Assembly: GCA_004297935.1 (NCBI GenBank)
Contig: SCRE01000014.1
Coordinates: 124,001-188,000 of the forward strand
Direction of reading: 5' to 3'
Source: Microbacteriaceae bacterium
Lineage (GTDB): Bacteria > Actinomycetota > Actinomycetes > Actinomycetales > Microbacteriaceae
Length of the DNA stretch: 64,000 nucleotides
The first letter of the stretch is position 1. Each line of letters starts with the position of its first letter. Of this stretch, positions 35,351 to 42,936 are shown one piece after another. Under the pieces are notes generated by a model. It searched no databases. It saw only the letters and a list, made by a program, of their open reading frames with translations, and was not told the origin of the DNA. The position numbers and the translations under genes were made by a program.

Positions 35351-36082
35351 GTGGCATCCTGGTTCAAGTCTCGGCGCCTGCCGACGGAGATTCCGCGGCT
35401 GAAGCCGCGCGGTGAGAAGTCCGCCGCCGAGCGAATCGACCTGGCCGAGATCACCCCGGAACTGCTGCCCTATCTCGGGCAGGTCGCCTATCTGCAACTC
35501 GAGGCGTTTCAGGTGCTGGCTCGCGTTGTCAGCGCGGTGCCAGACCTGCGTGCGAAGGAAGGAATCGCGGCGGCAGCAGGAGCAGCGCTGGCCAAGTTCC
35601 ACGGTCTGGTCGCGGAGATCCGCAGACACGACGCCGACCCGACTGAGGTGATGGAGCCGTTCGTCATCTCCATCGACGCGTTCCAGGCGCTCGCTGCCGG
35701 TTCTGACTGGTGCGAGACGCTGGTCGGCGTGCATGTGACAACCGGGTTGCTGGACGATTTCTTCATCCGGCTCGCGGTCGGACTCCCAGGCGATGTCGGG
35801 CCGCGCACCGCGCACCTGCTCGGAGCGGATGCGGGCACCGAGGACATCATCCGGATTCTGCAGGAGCAACTCGCCCTCGACCCCTCCCTCGGGTCTCGAT
35901 TGGCGATGTGGGGGCGGCGCCTTGTCGGCGACACGCTGCTCGTCGCACGCTCAGCCCTGCCGCACGCGACCGACGGCGGTGCGATCGGCCTGAACACGGT
36001 CGAGCAGCGGATCGAGCCGGTTTTCACCGATGTCATCGCTGCGCACACCCGGCGCATGGACGAGCTCGGCCTGACCGCGTAG
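35351..36082 (+). CDS. Ferritin-like fold protein (MiaE_2-like)
   Basis: This 243-aa protein is mostly helical, with ELLPYLGQVAYLQLEAFQVL, ALAKFHGLVAEIRRH and DWCETLVGVHVTTGLLDDFFIRLA placing acidic residues and histidines as in the ferritin-like/MiaE_2 family. Relatives are distantly similar to tRNA hydroxylases, but no substrate is known. The GTG at 35351 lies exactly 6 nt after TACACT with no Shine-Dalgarno, so the mRNA is probably leaderless. It is divergent from the DEAD-box gene, an arrangement shared with mycobacteria (Rv3210c/Rv3211). Confidence 0.85.
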   Translation: MASWFKSRRLPTEIPRLKPRGEKSAAERIDLAEITPELLPYLGQVAYLQLEAFQVLARVVSAVPDLRAKEGIAAAAGAALAKFHGLVAEIRRHDADPTEVMEPFVISIDAFQALAAGSDWCETLVGVHVTTGLLDDFFIRLAVGLPGDVGPRTAHLLGADAGTEDIIRILQEQLALDPSLGSRLAMWGRRLVGDTLLVARSALPHATDGGAIGLNTVEQRIEPVFTDVIAAHTRRMDELGLTA

Positions 36083-36114
36083 GGGCTGACCCCGAGTTTG
36101 CTTATGCTGTTTGC

Positions 36115-36423
36115 TCATGCTGCGATTCGCGTGGCACCCTTGCTGAGCGAGCTGAGCAGCGCATTGTCGCTGCGCTTGCGAAGCTCTCCGATCAGCAGCC
36201 CAGCGGCGAAGGTGACCAGCACCGCCACGATGACGGTGATCGTCCAGATCCAGCCGCCGTTCCACTTGAGCCCTGCCCAGGTGAGGGCGACCCAGACGAC
36301 GGCGGCGACGGCCGTGCCGATCGCCGGAACGAGCACACTGCCGTGGCGATGACGCTCCGGCAGCACGTAACGCGCGATCAAGCCGATGACGGCCCCGGAC
36401 AGACTGATGAAGAGCAGCTCCAT
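36115..36423 (-). CDS. Small membrane protein, three helices
   Basis: This 102-aa protein has three hydrophobic segments (about residues 3-20, 30-47 and 52-75), ISLSGAVIGLIARYVLP being the first, and a charged C-terminus GELRKRSDNALLSSLSKGA. I do not recognise a family with certainty. AGGGAG lies 6-11 nt before the ATG. It is 19 nt downstream of the DUF3107 gene and probably cotranscribed. Confidence 0.75.
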   Translation of the reverse strand: MELLFISLSGAVIGLIARYVLPERHRHGSVLVPAIGTAVAAVVWVALTWAGLKWNGGWIWTITVIVAVLVTFAAGLLIGELRKRSDNALLSSLSKGATRIAA

Positions 36424-36442
36424 TGCGGTCTCCCTGGCCGGA

Positions 36443-36667
36443 CTATGCGACGAAGCCGACGCGACGGGACTCTTCGGAGCCGATCTGCACGTAGCCGATG
36501 CCCGAGATGGGGACGACATAGACGCTGCCCTTGTCGTCGGTCAGCCGCAGAACACCCGTGTTGCCCTCGAAAGCTGCCGCGACGGTCGCGGTGACGTCGG
36601 CTGAGGACTGCTCCGTTTCGAAGCTGAGCTCGCGGGGGGCGTTGAGGATGCCGATCCGAATTTCCAC
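36443..36667 (-). CDS. DUF3107 small conserved protein
   Basis: This 74-aa protein, starting MEIRIGILNAPRELSFETEQS, has an ATVAAAFEGNTGVLRLTDDKG centre and a VVPISGIGYVQIGS end, which is the DUF3107 pattern (mycobacterial TB9.4/Rv3208A). Its function is unknown. The GTG at 36667 has AAAGG about 10 nt upstream, and the longer open frame before it is not protein-like. Its placement next to a membrane protein, MiaE_2-like and DEAD-box genes repeats the mycobacterial order. Confidence 0.9.
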   Translation of the reverse strand: MEIRIGILNAPRELSFETEQSSADVTATVAAAFEGNTGVLRLTDDKGSVYVVPISGIGYVQIGSEESRRVGFVA

Positions 36668-36867
36668 GTGCCATGCCTTTCGGTCTTGCGAGGGCTGATC
36701 TGCCTCTCTGCCTAGATTACGGGACAACACACAGGCCCGTGCCGTGATCGGGGCCACCGTTCTCTGTTGGCGGAAGTGCCGTCGGACGCGCGTAGACGGT
36801 CACCCCCGTCCAGGCTCTCATCACAGCTCATTGCAAATCGACGCGGCATGCAGCCGTTGACGATTCG

Positions 36868-37269
36868 TCACTCACCGCCCAGGTCTTGAAACAGGGTGAG
36901 CTGGATGCCGCCTGGTGCATCGAGCCGAGAGTTCAGGGAGTTCCACGGAGTTCGCGTCGGCGCCGCCACGATCGTCGCCCCACTGTCGACGAGCTTCTCA
37001 GTAGCGGTCACGCTGTCATCGACTTGGAACGCGAGGCGGATCTTGCCTGCGACCCGCCGGCCGACTTCGACCTCGTCGATGAAGTCGGCCTGTCGCGAAT
37101 CGGCCAGCTCGATTGTCGCCTTTCCTGCGTCCAGCAGGGTGACTCGCCCGCCGTGGGGCGCGGAGTATGCCGCGTTCTCGGGCAGGCCGAGAGCGTCGCG
37201 GTAGAAGGCCAGAACCTCGTCGTAGTTATCGACGGTGACGACGAGTCGAAGTTGCTGCACAGGTGACAT
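36868..37269 (-). CDS. VOC-family protein (glyoxalase/bleomycin-resistance fold)
   Basis: This 133-aa protein shows the VOC repeat in QLRLVVTVDNYDEVLAFYRDALGLPE, then GRVTLLDAGKATIELADSRQ and KIRLAFQVDDSVTATEKLVDSGATIV, ending LDAPGGIQLTLFQDLG. The late Glu/Gln positions of metal ligands are only partly conserved, so the substrate is open. I use the ATG at 37269; a TTG four codons earlier is possible. It lies at the border of the accessory patch that ends at 39542. Confidence 0.8.
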   Translation of the reverse strand: MSPVQQLRLVVTVDNYDEVLAFYRDALGLPENAAYSAPHGGRVTLLDAGKATIELADSRQADFIDEVEVGRRVAGKIRLAFQVDDSVTATEKLVDSGATIVAAPTRTPWNSLNSRLDAPGGIQLTLFQDLGGE

Positions 37270-37364
37270 GCACGTTCTCAACAGCGTGAGGCTTCAACTT
37301 GTTCCGCCGACGGCTTACTGTCCCGGCGCTAGCCTGGCTTGGAAATAACGATCGGGAAGTGGTC

Positions 37365-37541
37365 ATGATGAGGCGGCGAGTTGCGGGGTTGGTCGGCCTC
37401 GGTGCGACGATGCTCCTCCTCACGGCCGGCTGCACGGCGGCACCGCGACAGCCGGCCCCGCGTCCGGCGTCGTCGGCAACCTCGGTGACGCCCGTGACGC
37501 AGGCGTGCCCGGTCACTCCGGGCCGTGTTACAGTGGTGTGA
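37365..37541 (+). CDS. Short lipoprotein-like ORF, possibly truncated
   Basis: This 58-residue frame begins MMRRRVAGLVGLGATMLLL and has a lipobox LTAGC, followed by a Pro/Ala/Ser-rich linker and then a stop. GGGAAG precedes the ATG. No folded domain follows the linker, so it looks like the N-terminus of a longer lipoprotein cut off where the toxin-antitoxin pair begins 13 nt downstream. It could instead be a genuine small lipoprotein. Confidence 0.5.
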   Translation: MMRRRVAGLVGLGATMLLLTAGCTAAPRQPAPRPASSATSVTPVTQACPVTPGRVTVV

Positions 37542-37556
37542 TACACTTGTGTGTAT
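37541..37556 (+). promoter_or_regulatory. Palindromic operator and -10 box of the toxin-antitoxin operon
   Basis: ATACAC-TTGT-GTGTAT at 37541-37556 is a perfect 6-4-6 palindrome that includes the first two bases of the antitoxin ATG. It overlaps GTGT-GAT-ACAC just to the left, giving alternating half-sites. TACACT at 37542-37547 is a -10-like box 7 nt before the ATG, so bound antitoxin would block both the promoter and the start of a leaderless mRNA. Confidence 0.6.
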
Positions 37557-37797
37557 GGCTGAGACGTTGACGATTCGATTGAACGCTTCTGACCGGGCAG
37601 TGCTCGAAGAGGCAGCACGCAGGCAGGGGAAGGGCTTGAGCGCATTCGTCCGGGAGACGGCCGAGGCGCAGGCGCAGCGGATTCGTCGTGAAATGATCCG
37701 GACCGAGGGGGAGCGAGTGGTCGCCTATCTTGCCGAGCGCCCCGACGCGCGCCAAGAGCTTGACGAGCTCGGCACTCCGTTGAGCGAGCTGCCGTGA
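37555..37797 (+). CDS. Ribbon-helix-helix antitoxin
   Basis: This 80-aa protein has an N-terminal strand-helix-helix unit, MAETLTIRLNASDRAVLEEAARRQGKGLSAFVRETA, typical of RHH/DUF1778-like antitoxins, and a charged C-terminal helix ending DELGTPLSELP that would bind the toxin. Its stop overlaps the toxin start by 4 nt, the usual coupling. Autorepression through the palindrome covering its own start codon is expected from the family but not shown. Confidence 0.82.
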   Translation: MAETLTIRLNASDRAVLEEAARRQGKGLSAFVRETAEAQAQRIRREMIRTEGERVVAYLAERPDARQELDELGTPLSELP

Positions 37798-38147
37798 GTC
37801 GGATAGAGGCCGGCAGCATCGTGGTGGTTGACTGGCGCGGTGGTGCCTTGCCGCGGGAGCCCAGCAAGTTGCGTCCTGCGGTGGTTGTCGAAGACCATGC
37901 GCTGTTTCCCGGTGAGTACCCCAACATGCTCGTCGTCCCGTTGACCCGCGATGAAGGTTTGGCGCATCGATCGTTCGCTGAACGGATCGAACCAACGGTC
38001 GAAAACGGGGCAGATGCGACGTGCTGGGCGCTGGCCCACCACATCACAAGTGTTTCGCTACGACGTGTTACCCCGACCGATTCGCACATCACGCCCACGC
38101 AGTTGGCGAACGTCCGAAAACGAGTCACCCTCGCAATCGGCGGCTGA
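37794..38147 (+). CDS. MazF/PemK-like toxin
   Basis: This 117-aa protein has the MazF core: GSIVVVDWRGGALPREPSKLRPAVVVED with the conserved KxRPxxV element, NMLVVPLTRDEG as the central strand, and ATCWALAHHITSVSLRRV near the end. Such toxins cleave RNA at short sequences. It starts GTG at 37794, overlapping the antitoxin stop (GTGA). The pair sits in a small accessory patch in an otherwise conserved neighbourhood, which suggests acquisition by transfer. Confidence 0.8.
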   Translation: MSRIEAGSIVVVDWRGGALPREPSKLRPAVVVEDHALFPGEYPNMLVVPLTRDEGLAHRSFAERIEPTVENGADATCWALAHHITSVSLRRVTPTDSHITPTQLANVRKRVTLAIGG

Positions 38148-38566
38148 AGTTCTGTCGCAACAAGACCCGCACCAGGCACACGAGAGATGAATCTCCGAAT
38201 TGCTGACGGGGCATCCGAGGCGGCCGCAACGCCATCCTCGAGTTCGGCGACACGACGTCCGGCGCACCATGCACGGCAACCCACACGTGCCCAACGCCGG
38301 ACGGGCCGGCCGCGGCTTTCCGCTCAAGCCCGGGCCTATCATCGCTTGCTCAGCAGCGGATCGAGCATCCCGTCTTGAGCCGGAAAACCGACATGTTGCG
38401 GGGTCGACATGATCTCCGCCGCATATCGCCGTTGCGACTCGAATGCAGCAAGGTGGCCATGCGAAATACGGAATCGAGCCAATCGAGAAGGCAGCGGACG
38501 TGGAATCGTCGTTGCGACCAGGTGTCCGTTCACGGACGTGCCGACAACAAAGGGTGGCAGTGGCGG
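38148..38566. other. 419-bp gap without a convincing gene
   Basis: Short open frames on both strands lack Shine-Dalgarno sites and recognisable domains. A minus-strand frame at 38339-38533 (HGHLAAFESQRRYAAEIM) has plausible composition but no identifiable family. GC content and codon-position pattern look less regular than in the neighbours. It is probably decayed sequence left at the edge of the toxin-antitoxin patch. Confidence 0.5.
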
Positions 38567-38998
38567 CTAATCTCGTTCGGCGATCGCTTTCACACTTTTC
38601 ACGAGGTTGTCCCACATTCCCTTCGAGTGCTCGGCTGCTTCTGCGCTCGCGTTGTTATCCTGCGACAGCGTCAGCTCTGACCTGCCGGCCTTGCTCTCTA
38701 GCGTCCACGTGAGGGTGTGGTAATTCTCGGGCACATCATCCTGGCCGCTCAGTGGACTGAAATGCGTGTTCACCAGTCGTCGTCCGGGTTCGAACTCGAG
38801 GATCACCCCCTTGTCCTCGTACTCCCTGCCTTCCCAAACACCGCGCCAGCAGATCGGGCCGCCGATTGTCCAGTCGGTCTCGACCTCCGTGCCGAACATG
38901 AACTCCTTGATCGCGTCCCGGTCGGTGAGGACGGCCCACACACGATCCGTCGACGCATCGATCGTGATCGTCGAGGTCGCCACATATGTCCCCGCCAT
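38567..38998 (-). CDS. SRPBCC/AHSA1-like protein
   Basis: This 143-aa protein has the START-like fold of activators of Hsp90 ATPase homologues: TITIDASTDRVWAVLTDRDAIKEFMFGTEVETDWTIGGPICWRG, then GVILEFEPGRRLVNTHFSP and TLTWTLESKAGRSELTLSQDN, ending in the closing helix MWDNLVKSVKAIAE. It probably binds a hydrophobic ligand; the ligand is unknown. The ATG at 38998 has AAAGGAG 6-12 nt upstream. Confidence 0.85.
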   Translation of the reverse strand: MAGTYVATSTITIDASTDRVWAVLTDRDAIKEFMFGTEVETDWTIGGPICWRGVWEGREYEDKGVILEFEPGRRLVNTHFSPLSGQDDVPENYHTLTWTLESKAGRSELTLSQDNNASAEAAEHSKGMWDNLVKSVKAIAERD

Positions 38999-39143
38999 CG
39001 CTTTCTCCTTTCCGAACCCGTTGGCGTCGGCCCCGCCTGGCCCAAACACTACCCGGATGCTGCGACCACCGTCCTGAAGGAAGATGACGGCCGGCGACAA
39101 CCGCCGCCGGGGCGTGCGTGCAGCGGAGCGACACAGTCAGCCA

Positions 39144-39542
39144 TCACCGAACGACGGCGGCGACCGCACCGATTTCGACCAGCGCGCCAGGAACGCCCAG
39201 CCCAGCGACTCGAGCCCCCGTCACCAAGGCGGGCTCGTCCGACGCGAGTTCAGTCGCGATCGCTCCATACGCGGCCGCCAGGTCGACCCCGTCGACGAAC
39301 AGCACCGTCCACTGCACGACGTCTTCGATGGTCGCGCCCGCTGCGGCCAGCGCAGTCTTGACGTTCTCCAGGGCGCGAGCGGACTGTGCCGCCACGTCGC
39401 CTTCGCCGACCAGTGAACCGTCGGCCGAGACTGAGTTCTGACCACCAACGTAGATCGTGGTTGCATCGGCCGGCACAACGGCGACGTGGCTGAAGGCCGG
39501 ACTGTGGACAAGCCCCTCGGGGCGAATACGTTCAATGGGCAT
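39144..39542 (-). CDS. RidA/YjgF-family protein
   Basis: This 132-aa protein has the RidA pattern: TIYVGGQNSVSADGSLVGEGDVAAQSARALENVKTALAAAGATIEDVVQWTVLF near the middle and RVAGLGVPGALVEIGAVA at the end. RidA proteins hydrolyse reactive enamines and imines formed by PLP enzymes; subfamilies differ and this one is not assigned. The arginine that binds the substrate carboxylate would be in TGARVAGLG. It lies 145 nt upstream of the SRPBCC gene in the same direction and is divergent from the helicase-nuclease pair. Confidence 0.88.
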   Translation of the reverse strand: MPIERIRPEGLVHSPAFSHVAVVPADATTIYVGGQNSVSADGSLVGEGDVAAQSARALENVKTALAAAGATIEDVVQWTVLFVDGVDLAAAYGAIATELASDEPALVTGARVAGLGVPGALVEIGAVAAVVR

Positions 39543-39687
39543 GCCTCACGATGGCATGGACGACCACATAAGCCATCGTGCCGGCCGGGCGCGACGAGCC
39601 CGCAAGCCGGTCGATGACCGGGATAATCGAGCCGAGAGCGCCTGCGGTTCGCGAACGTTGTCGGTGGAAGCGGCTACCTTTGCTGTC

Positions 39688-42600
39688 GTGACCACAACGC
39701 GTTTCCGCACCATTCCGGATGTGGCGCGCGGCACTGCGCGATTCCCGGCTGCTGCGGTGACCTTGGATGCGTCCCAGCGCGCGGTCGTCGAGCTGGCTGA
39801 TGCGGCATCCGCCGTTGTCGTCGGTGCCCCGGGCACCGGCAAGACGACCACGCTGATCGAGGTCGTCGCCGATCGTGTGCTGAGCCGAGGCTGGTCGAGT
39901 GCCGAAGTGCTCGTGCTGACGACCGCGCGAACGACCGCTACGCGGCTGCGCGACCGGCTCGCACTGCGACTGAACATCGCCACCAGCGGGCCGATCGCGC
40001 GCACGGTGAACTCGGTCGCGTTCGACATCGTGCGACACGCGGCGCGCGAGGCCGGCGCGCCGGCCCCTCGCCTGCTGACCGGCGGTGATCAGGACAGCGA
40101 CATCGCCCAGTTGCTCGCCGGGCAGGATCAGGACGGCACGGGCCCGGCCTGGCCTGAATTGCTTGGACCAGACGTGCGCCGCCTGCGCGGATTCCGCACG
40201 GAGTTGCGTGAGCTCATGATGAGGGCGACCGAATACGGGGTGACCCCGGAACGCCTGGCGGAGCTGGCGCGCGTGCACCACCGGCCGGAGTGGATCGCCG
40301 CCGCCGGCTTTCTCGTCGACTACTACCGGGCGATCAGCCGTGCGCGTGAACGACAATTCGATTCCGCCGAACTCGTTCAGTTCGCGGTCAAAGCCCTCGC
40401 AGACGGGCAGGTGCCTGAGGCCGTCGTGGGACTGCGGCTCGTGCTCGTCGACGATGTGCAGGAGCTCACGACGTCCGGTGTTGCGCTGTTGCGAGCACTT
40501 GCAGCGCGCGACGTGGGCGTGATCGCATTCGGCGATCCGGATGTCGCGGCCAACGCGTTTCGCGGGGGCGAACCGAACACCCTCGGGCGGATGCGCGCGC
40601 TGCTGGGCCTTCCGAGGCTCGCCACGCTGTTTCTGACCGACGTGCATCGGCAAAGCACGGCACTGCGGGCGCTGACCCAGGCCGTGACCGAGCGGATCGG
40701 CACGGCCGGGATCGTCGGGCACCGGCGGGCCAGCGCTGCCGATCCGACGGATGCCGCTGACCAGACCAACACGGCAGCCTCGACCGACGCTGTCGATCCG
40801 ATCGTCCGGATCGAGGCGGAAACGCCGGCACGAGAATGGACTGCGATCGCCCGCATGCTGCGCGAACACCACCTGCTGCACGGCGTCGACTGGGCCGACA
40901 TGGCGGTCGTGGTGCGCAGCGGGGCACAGGTTCCCGCGGTCGCCCGCGCCCTCGCGCTCGCCGATGTGCCGACGCGCACCGCCGTCGGTGGTCGGCCGCT
41001 GCGCGACGACAATGCGGCGCGCAGTCTGCTCACCGTGGTCGACACAGGCATCGGTCGTTCCGTCTTGACGGCTCCGGTTGCGACGGCGATGCTGACCGGT
41101 CCGTTCGGCGGCCTGGACAAGCTGACCGTGCGCCGTCTGCGACTCGCGCTGCGCGCCGAGGAACTGGCCGGCGGCGGAAATCGCACCAGTGATGAGCTGC
41201 TCGCCGACGCACTGGAAGCTCCCGGGCGTCTCACCACGATCGACAACAGGGTCGGCCGTGACGCAGCCAAGCTGGCGCAGACACTGCACGACGTGCGGCA
41301 ACTCGCGGCCTCCGGTGGCAGCATCGAAGAGGTGCTCTGGCTGGTGTGGGAGAAGAGCGGCCTCGCATCCGTTTGGCTCGATCAAGCGCTCGGCGGCGGA
41401 ATCGTCGCCACGGAGGCGAATCGCAACCTCGACGGCATCCTCGCGCTGTTCACCGCGGCGAAGCGGTTCGTCGAGCGTGATCCCACCGCCGGGGCGACGG
41501 TGTTCCTCGACAGTGTGCTCGACGCAGAGGTGCCTGAGGACACGCTGGCACCGCAGGCCGCGACCGACTCCGTGCTGGTGACGACTCCGCCGGGCGTTGT
41601 CGGGCTGGAGTTCGATGTCGTCGCCGTCGCCGGCCTGCAAGACGGCATCTGGCCGAACCTGCGGCTGCGCGGTTCCCTGCTGTATCCGGGTCAACTCGTA
41701 CGGGTCGTGACGGGTCTCGGCGACGCAGAGCTGGACGGTCGCAAGGAAGTGCTCGGCGACGAACTGCGGATGCTTGCGCTGGCGGTCTCGCGCGCGCGCA
41801 GGCAGGTGATCCTGGCGGCGGTCTCCAACGAAGACGAGACCGCGAGCGTGTTCTTCGCGCTCCTGCCGGAATCGACGGTCGTCGTGGAATCGGGGCGGCC
41901 GCCGCTGTCCTTGCGGGACCTGACCGGGCGGCTGCGTCGCGAACTCACGGCGCCTGCGGTCGAAGCTGGCCAGACCCAAGCAGGCCAGACCCAGGCTGGC
42001 CAGACCCGGGCAGGCCAGACCCGGACAGATCGATATTCGGCGGCTCAGCGCGATGCTGCCGCAGGTTTGGCGCGGCTGGCGGCACAGCGTGTGCCGGGAG
42101 CGGACCCCGCGGACTGGCACGGTCTGATCGAGTTGTCGACCACGGACCCCCTGTATCTCGACGATGAGACGGTTCCGGTGTCGCCGTCGCGGTTGCAGGC
42201 GTTCGAGGACTCCCCGCTGGACTGGTTTGTGGACACGGTCTCCGGCAGCCAGACGAGCACGGCGATGGGACTGGGCACCATCGTGCACTGGGCCATGGAG
42301 ACCGCAACGGACGCCAGCGTCGATGCGGTGTGGGCCGGAGTGCAGAGCCGGTGGAACGAGTTGCTCTTCGAATCGCCGTGGATCGCCGAACAGCAGCAGC
42401 GGGCCGCGCGCACCCTCGCCGCCGGAGTAGCCGAGTATCTTGCCGACTTCCAGCGTGACGGCAAGCAACTCGCTGCTGCAGAAGAACGCTTCACGCTCGA
42501 GATCGGACGCGCCACGGTCAGGGGAGCGATCGACCGCATAGAACGCGCCGCAGACGGCTCGATCGTCATCGTCGATCTGAAGACGGGCGCTGCGATCACC

Positions 42601-42936
42601 CGGCAAGACGAGATCGACGCGCATCCGCAACTCGGTGCATACCAACTGGCGTATGCGTCGGGGGCGCTCGATCCGTTCCTCGAAGAACTGGGCGCGCACC
42701 ACTCCGGGGGCGCGAAACTGCTCTACGTGAAGAAGGGCGTGCGGAAGAAACTGTATCGCGAGGCGGTGCAGGCGCCGCTCACCGAGGAGGAGCTCGAGGG
42801 CTTTCGTTCGCGCATCCGCCAGGCGGCGATCGGCATGGCAGCCGCCGAATTCCGCGGTGCCCGCGAGCTGACCCAGTGGGGGATGAATACGGCGCAACGC
42901 GCACTGCACCGGGTGAGGGCGGTCAGCAGTGACTGA
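39688..42936 (+). CDS. adnA: UvrD-like helicase with RecB-like nuclease, AdnA-like subunit
   Basis: This 1082-aa protein has an N-terminal SF1A motor (motif I GAPGTGKTT near residue 50, motif Ia VLVLTTARTTATRLR) and a C-terminal PD-(D/E)XK nuclease (IVHWAMET, GAIDRIERA, IVDLKTG, QLGAYQLAY). Motif II reads DDVQ (Asp255-Gln258) instead of the usual DExQ, so the motor may be weakened. With the next gene it forms the actinobacterial AdnAB pair that resects double-strand breaks. The GTG at 39688 lies 7 nt after TACCTT. A four-copy 15-bp in-frame repeat (AGQTQ/AGQTR) lies before the nuclease domain. It overlaps the next gene by 8 nt. Confidence 0.87.
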   Translation: MTTTRFRTIPDVARGTARFPAAAVTLDASQRAVVELADAASAVVVGAPGTGKTTTLIEVVADRVLSRGWSSAEVLVLTTARTTATRLRDRLALRLNIATSGPIARTVNSVAFDIVRHAAREAGAPAPRLLTGGDQDSDIAQLLAGQDQDGTGPAWPELLGPDVRRLRGFRTELRELMMRATEYGVTPERLAELARVHHRPEWIAAAGFLVDYYRAISRARERQFDSAELVQFAVKALADGQVPEAVVGLRLVLVDDVQELTTSGVALLRALAARDVGVIAFGDPDVAANAFRGGEPNTLGRMRALLGLPRLATLFLTDVHRQSTALRALTQAVTERIGTAGIVGHRRASAADPTDAADQTNTAASTDAVDPIVRIEAETPAREWTAIARMLREHHLLHGVDWADMAVVVRSGAQVPAVARALALADVPTRTAVGGRPLRDDNAARSLLTVVDTGIGRSVLTAPVATAMLTGPFGGLDKLTVRRLRLALRAEELAGGGNRTSDELLADALEAPGRLTTIDNRVGRDAAKLAQTLHDVRQLAASGGSIEEVLWLVWEKSGLASVWLDQALGGGIVATEANRNLDGILALFTAAKRFVERDPTAGATVFLDSVLDAEVPEDTLAPQAATDSVLVTTPPGVVGLEFDVVAVAGLQDGIWPNLRLRGSLLYPGQLVRVVTGLGDAELDGRKEVLGDELRMLALAVSRARRQVILAAVSNEDETASVFFALLPESTVVVESGRPPLSLRDLTGRLRRELTAPAVEAGQTQAGQTQAGQTRAGQTRTDRYSAAQRDAAAGLARLAAQRVPGADPADWHGLIELSTTDPLYLDDETVPVSPSRLQAFEDSPLDWFVDTVSGSQTSTAMGLGTIVHWAMETATDASVDAVWAGVQSRWNELLFESPWIAEQQQRAARTLAAGVAEYLADFQRDGKQLAAAEERFTLEIGRATVRGAIDRIERAADGSIVIVDLKTGAAITRQDEIDAHPQLGAYQLAYASGALDPFLEELGAHHSGGAKLLYVKKGVRKKLYREAVQAPLTEEELEGFRSRIRQAAIGMAAAEFRGARELTQWGMNTAQRALHRVRAVSSD
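41965..42024 (+). repeat. Four in-frame 15-bp tandem repeats in the adnA-like gene
   Basis: The unit GCTGGCCAGACCCAA and close variants occur at 41965, 41980, 41995 and 42010, coding AGQTQ-AGQTQ-AGQTR-AGQTR. They fall in the linker between motor and nuclease domains. The copies differ at only a few positions. Confidence 0.95.

Noticed and set aside
38339-38533. Small minus-strand gene of 64 codons
   Set aside because: There is no ribosome binding site, no recognisable family and no supporting neighbour; treated as part of a decayed stretch.
39532-42909. Very long antisense open frame opposite the adnA-like gene
   Set aside because: It is a GC-driven shadow: composition is Arg/His/Gln-rich without domains, and the sense strand encodes a clear helicase-nuclease. 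Similar antisense frames at 6108-8051, 10135-12006 and 21033-23726 were rejected for the same reason.
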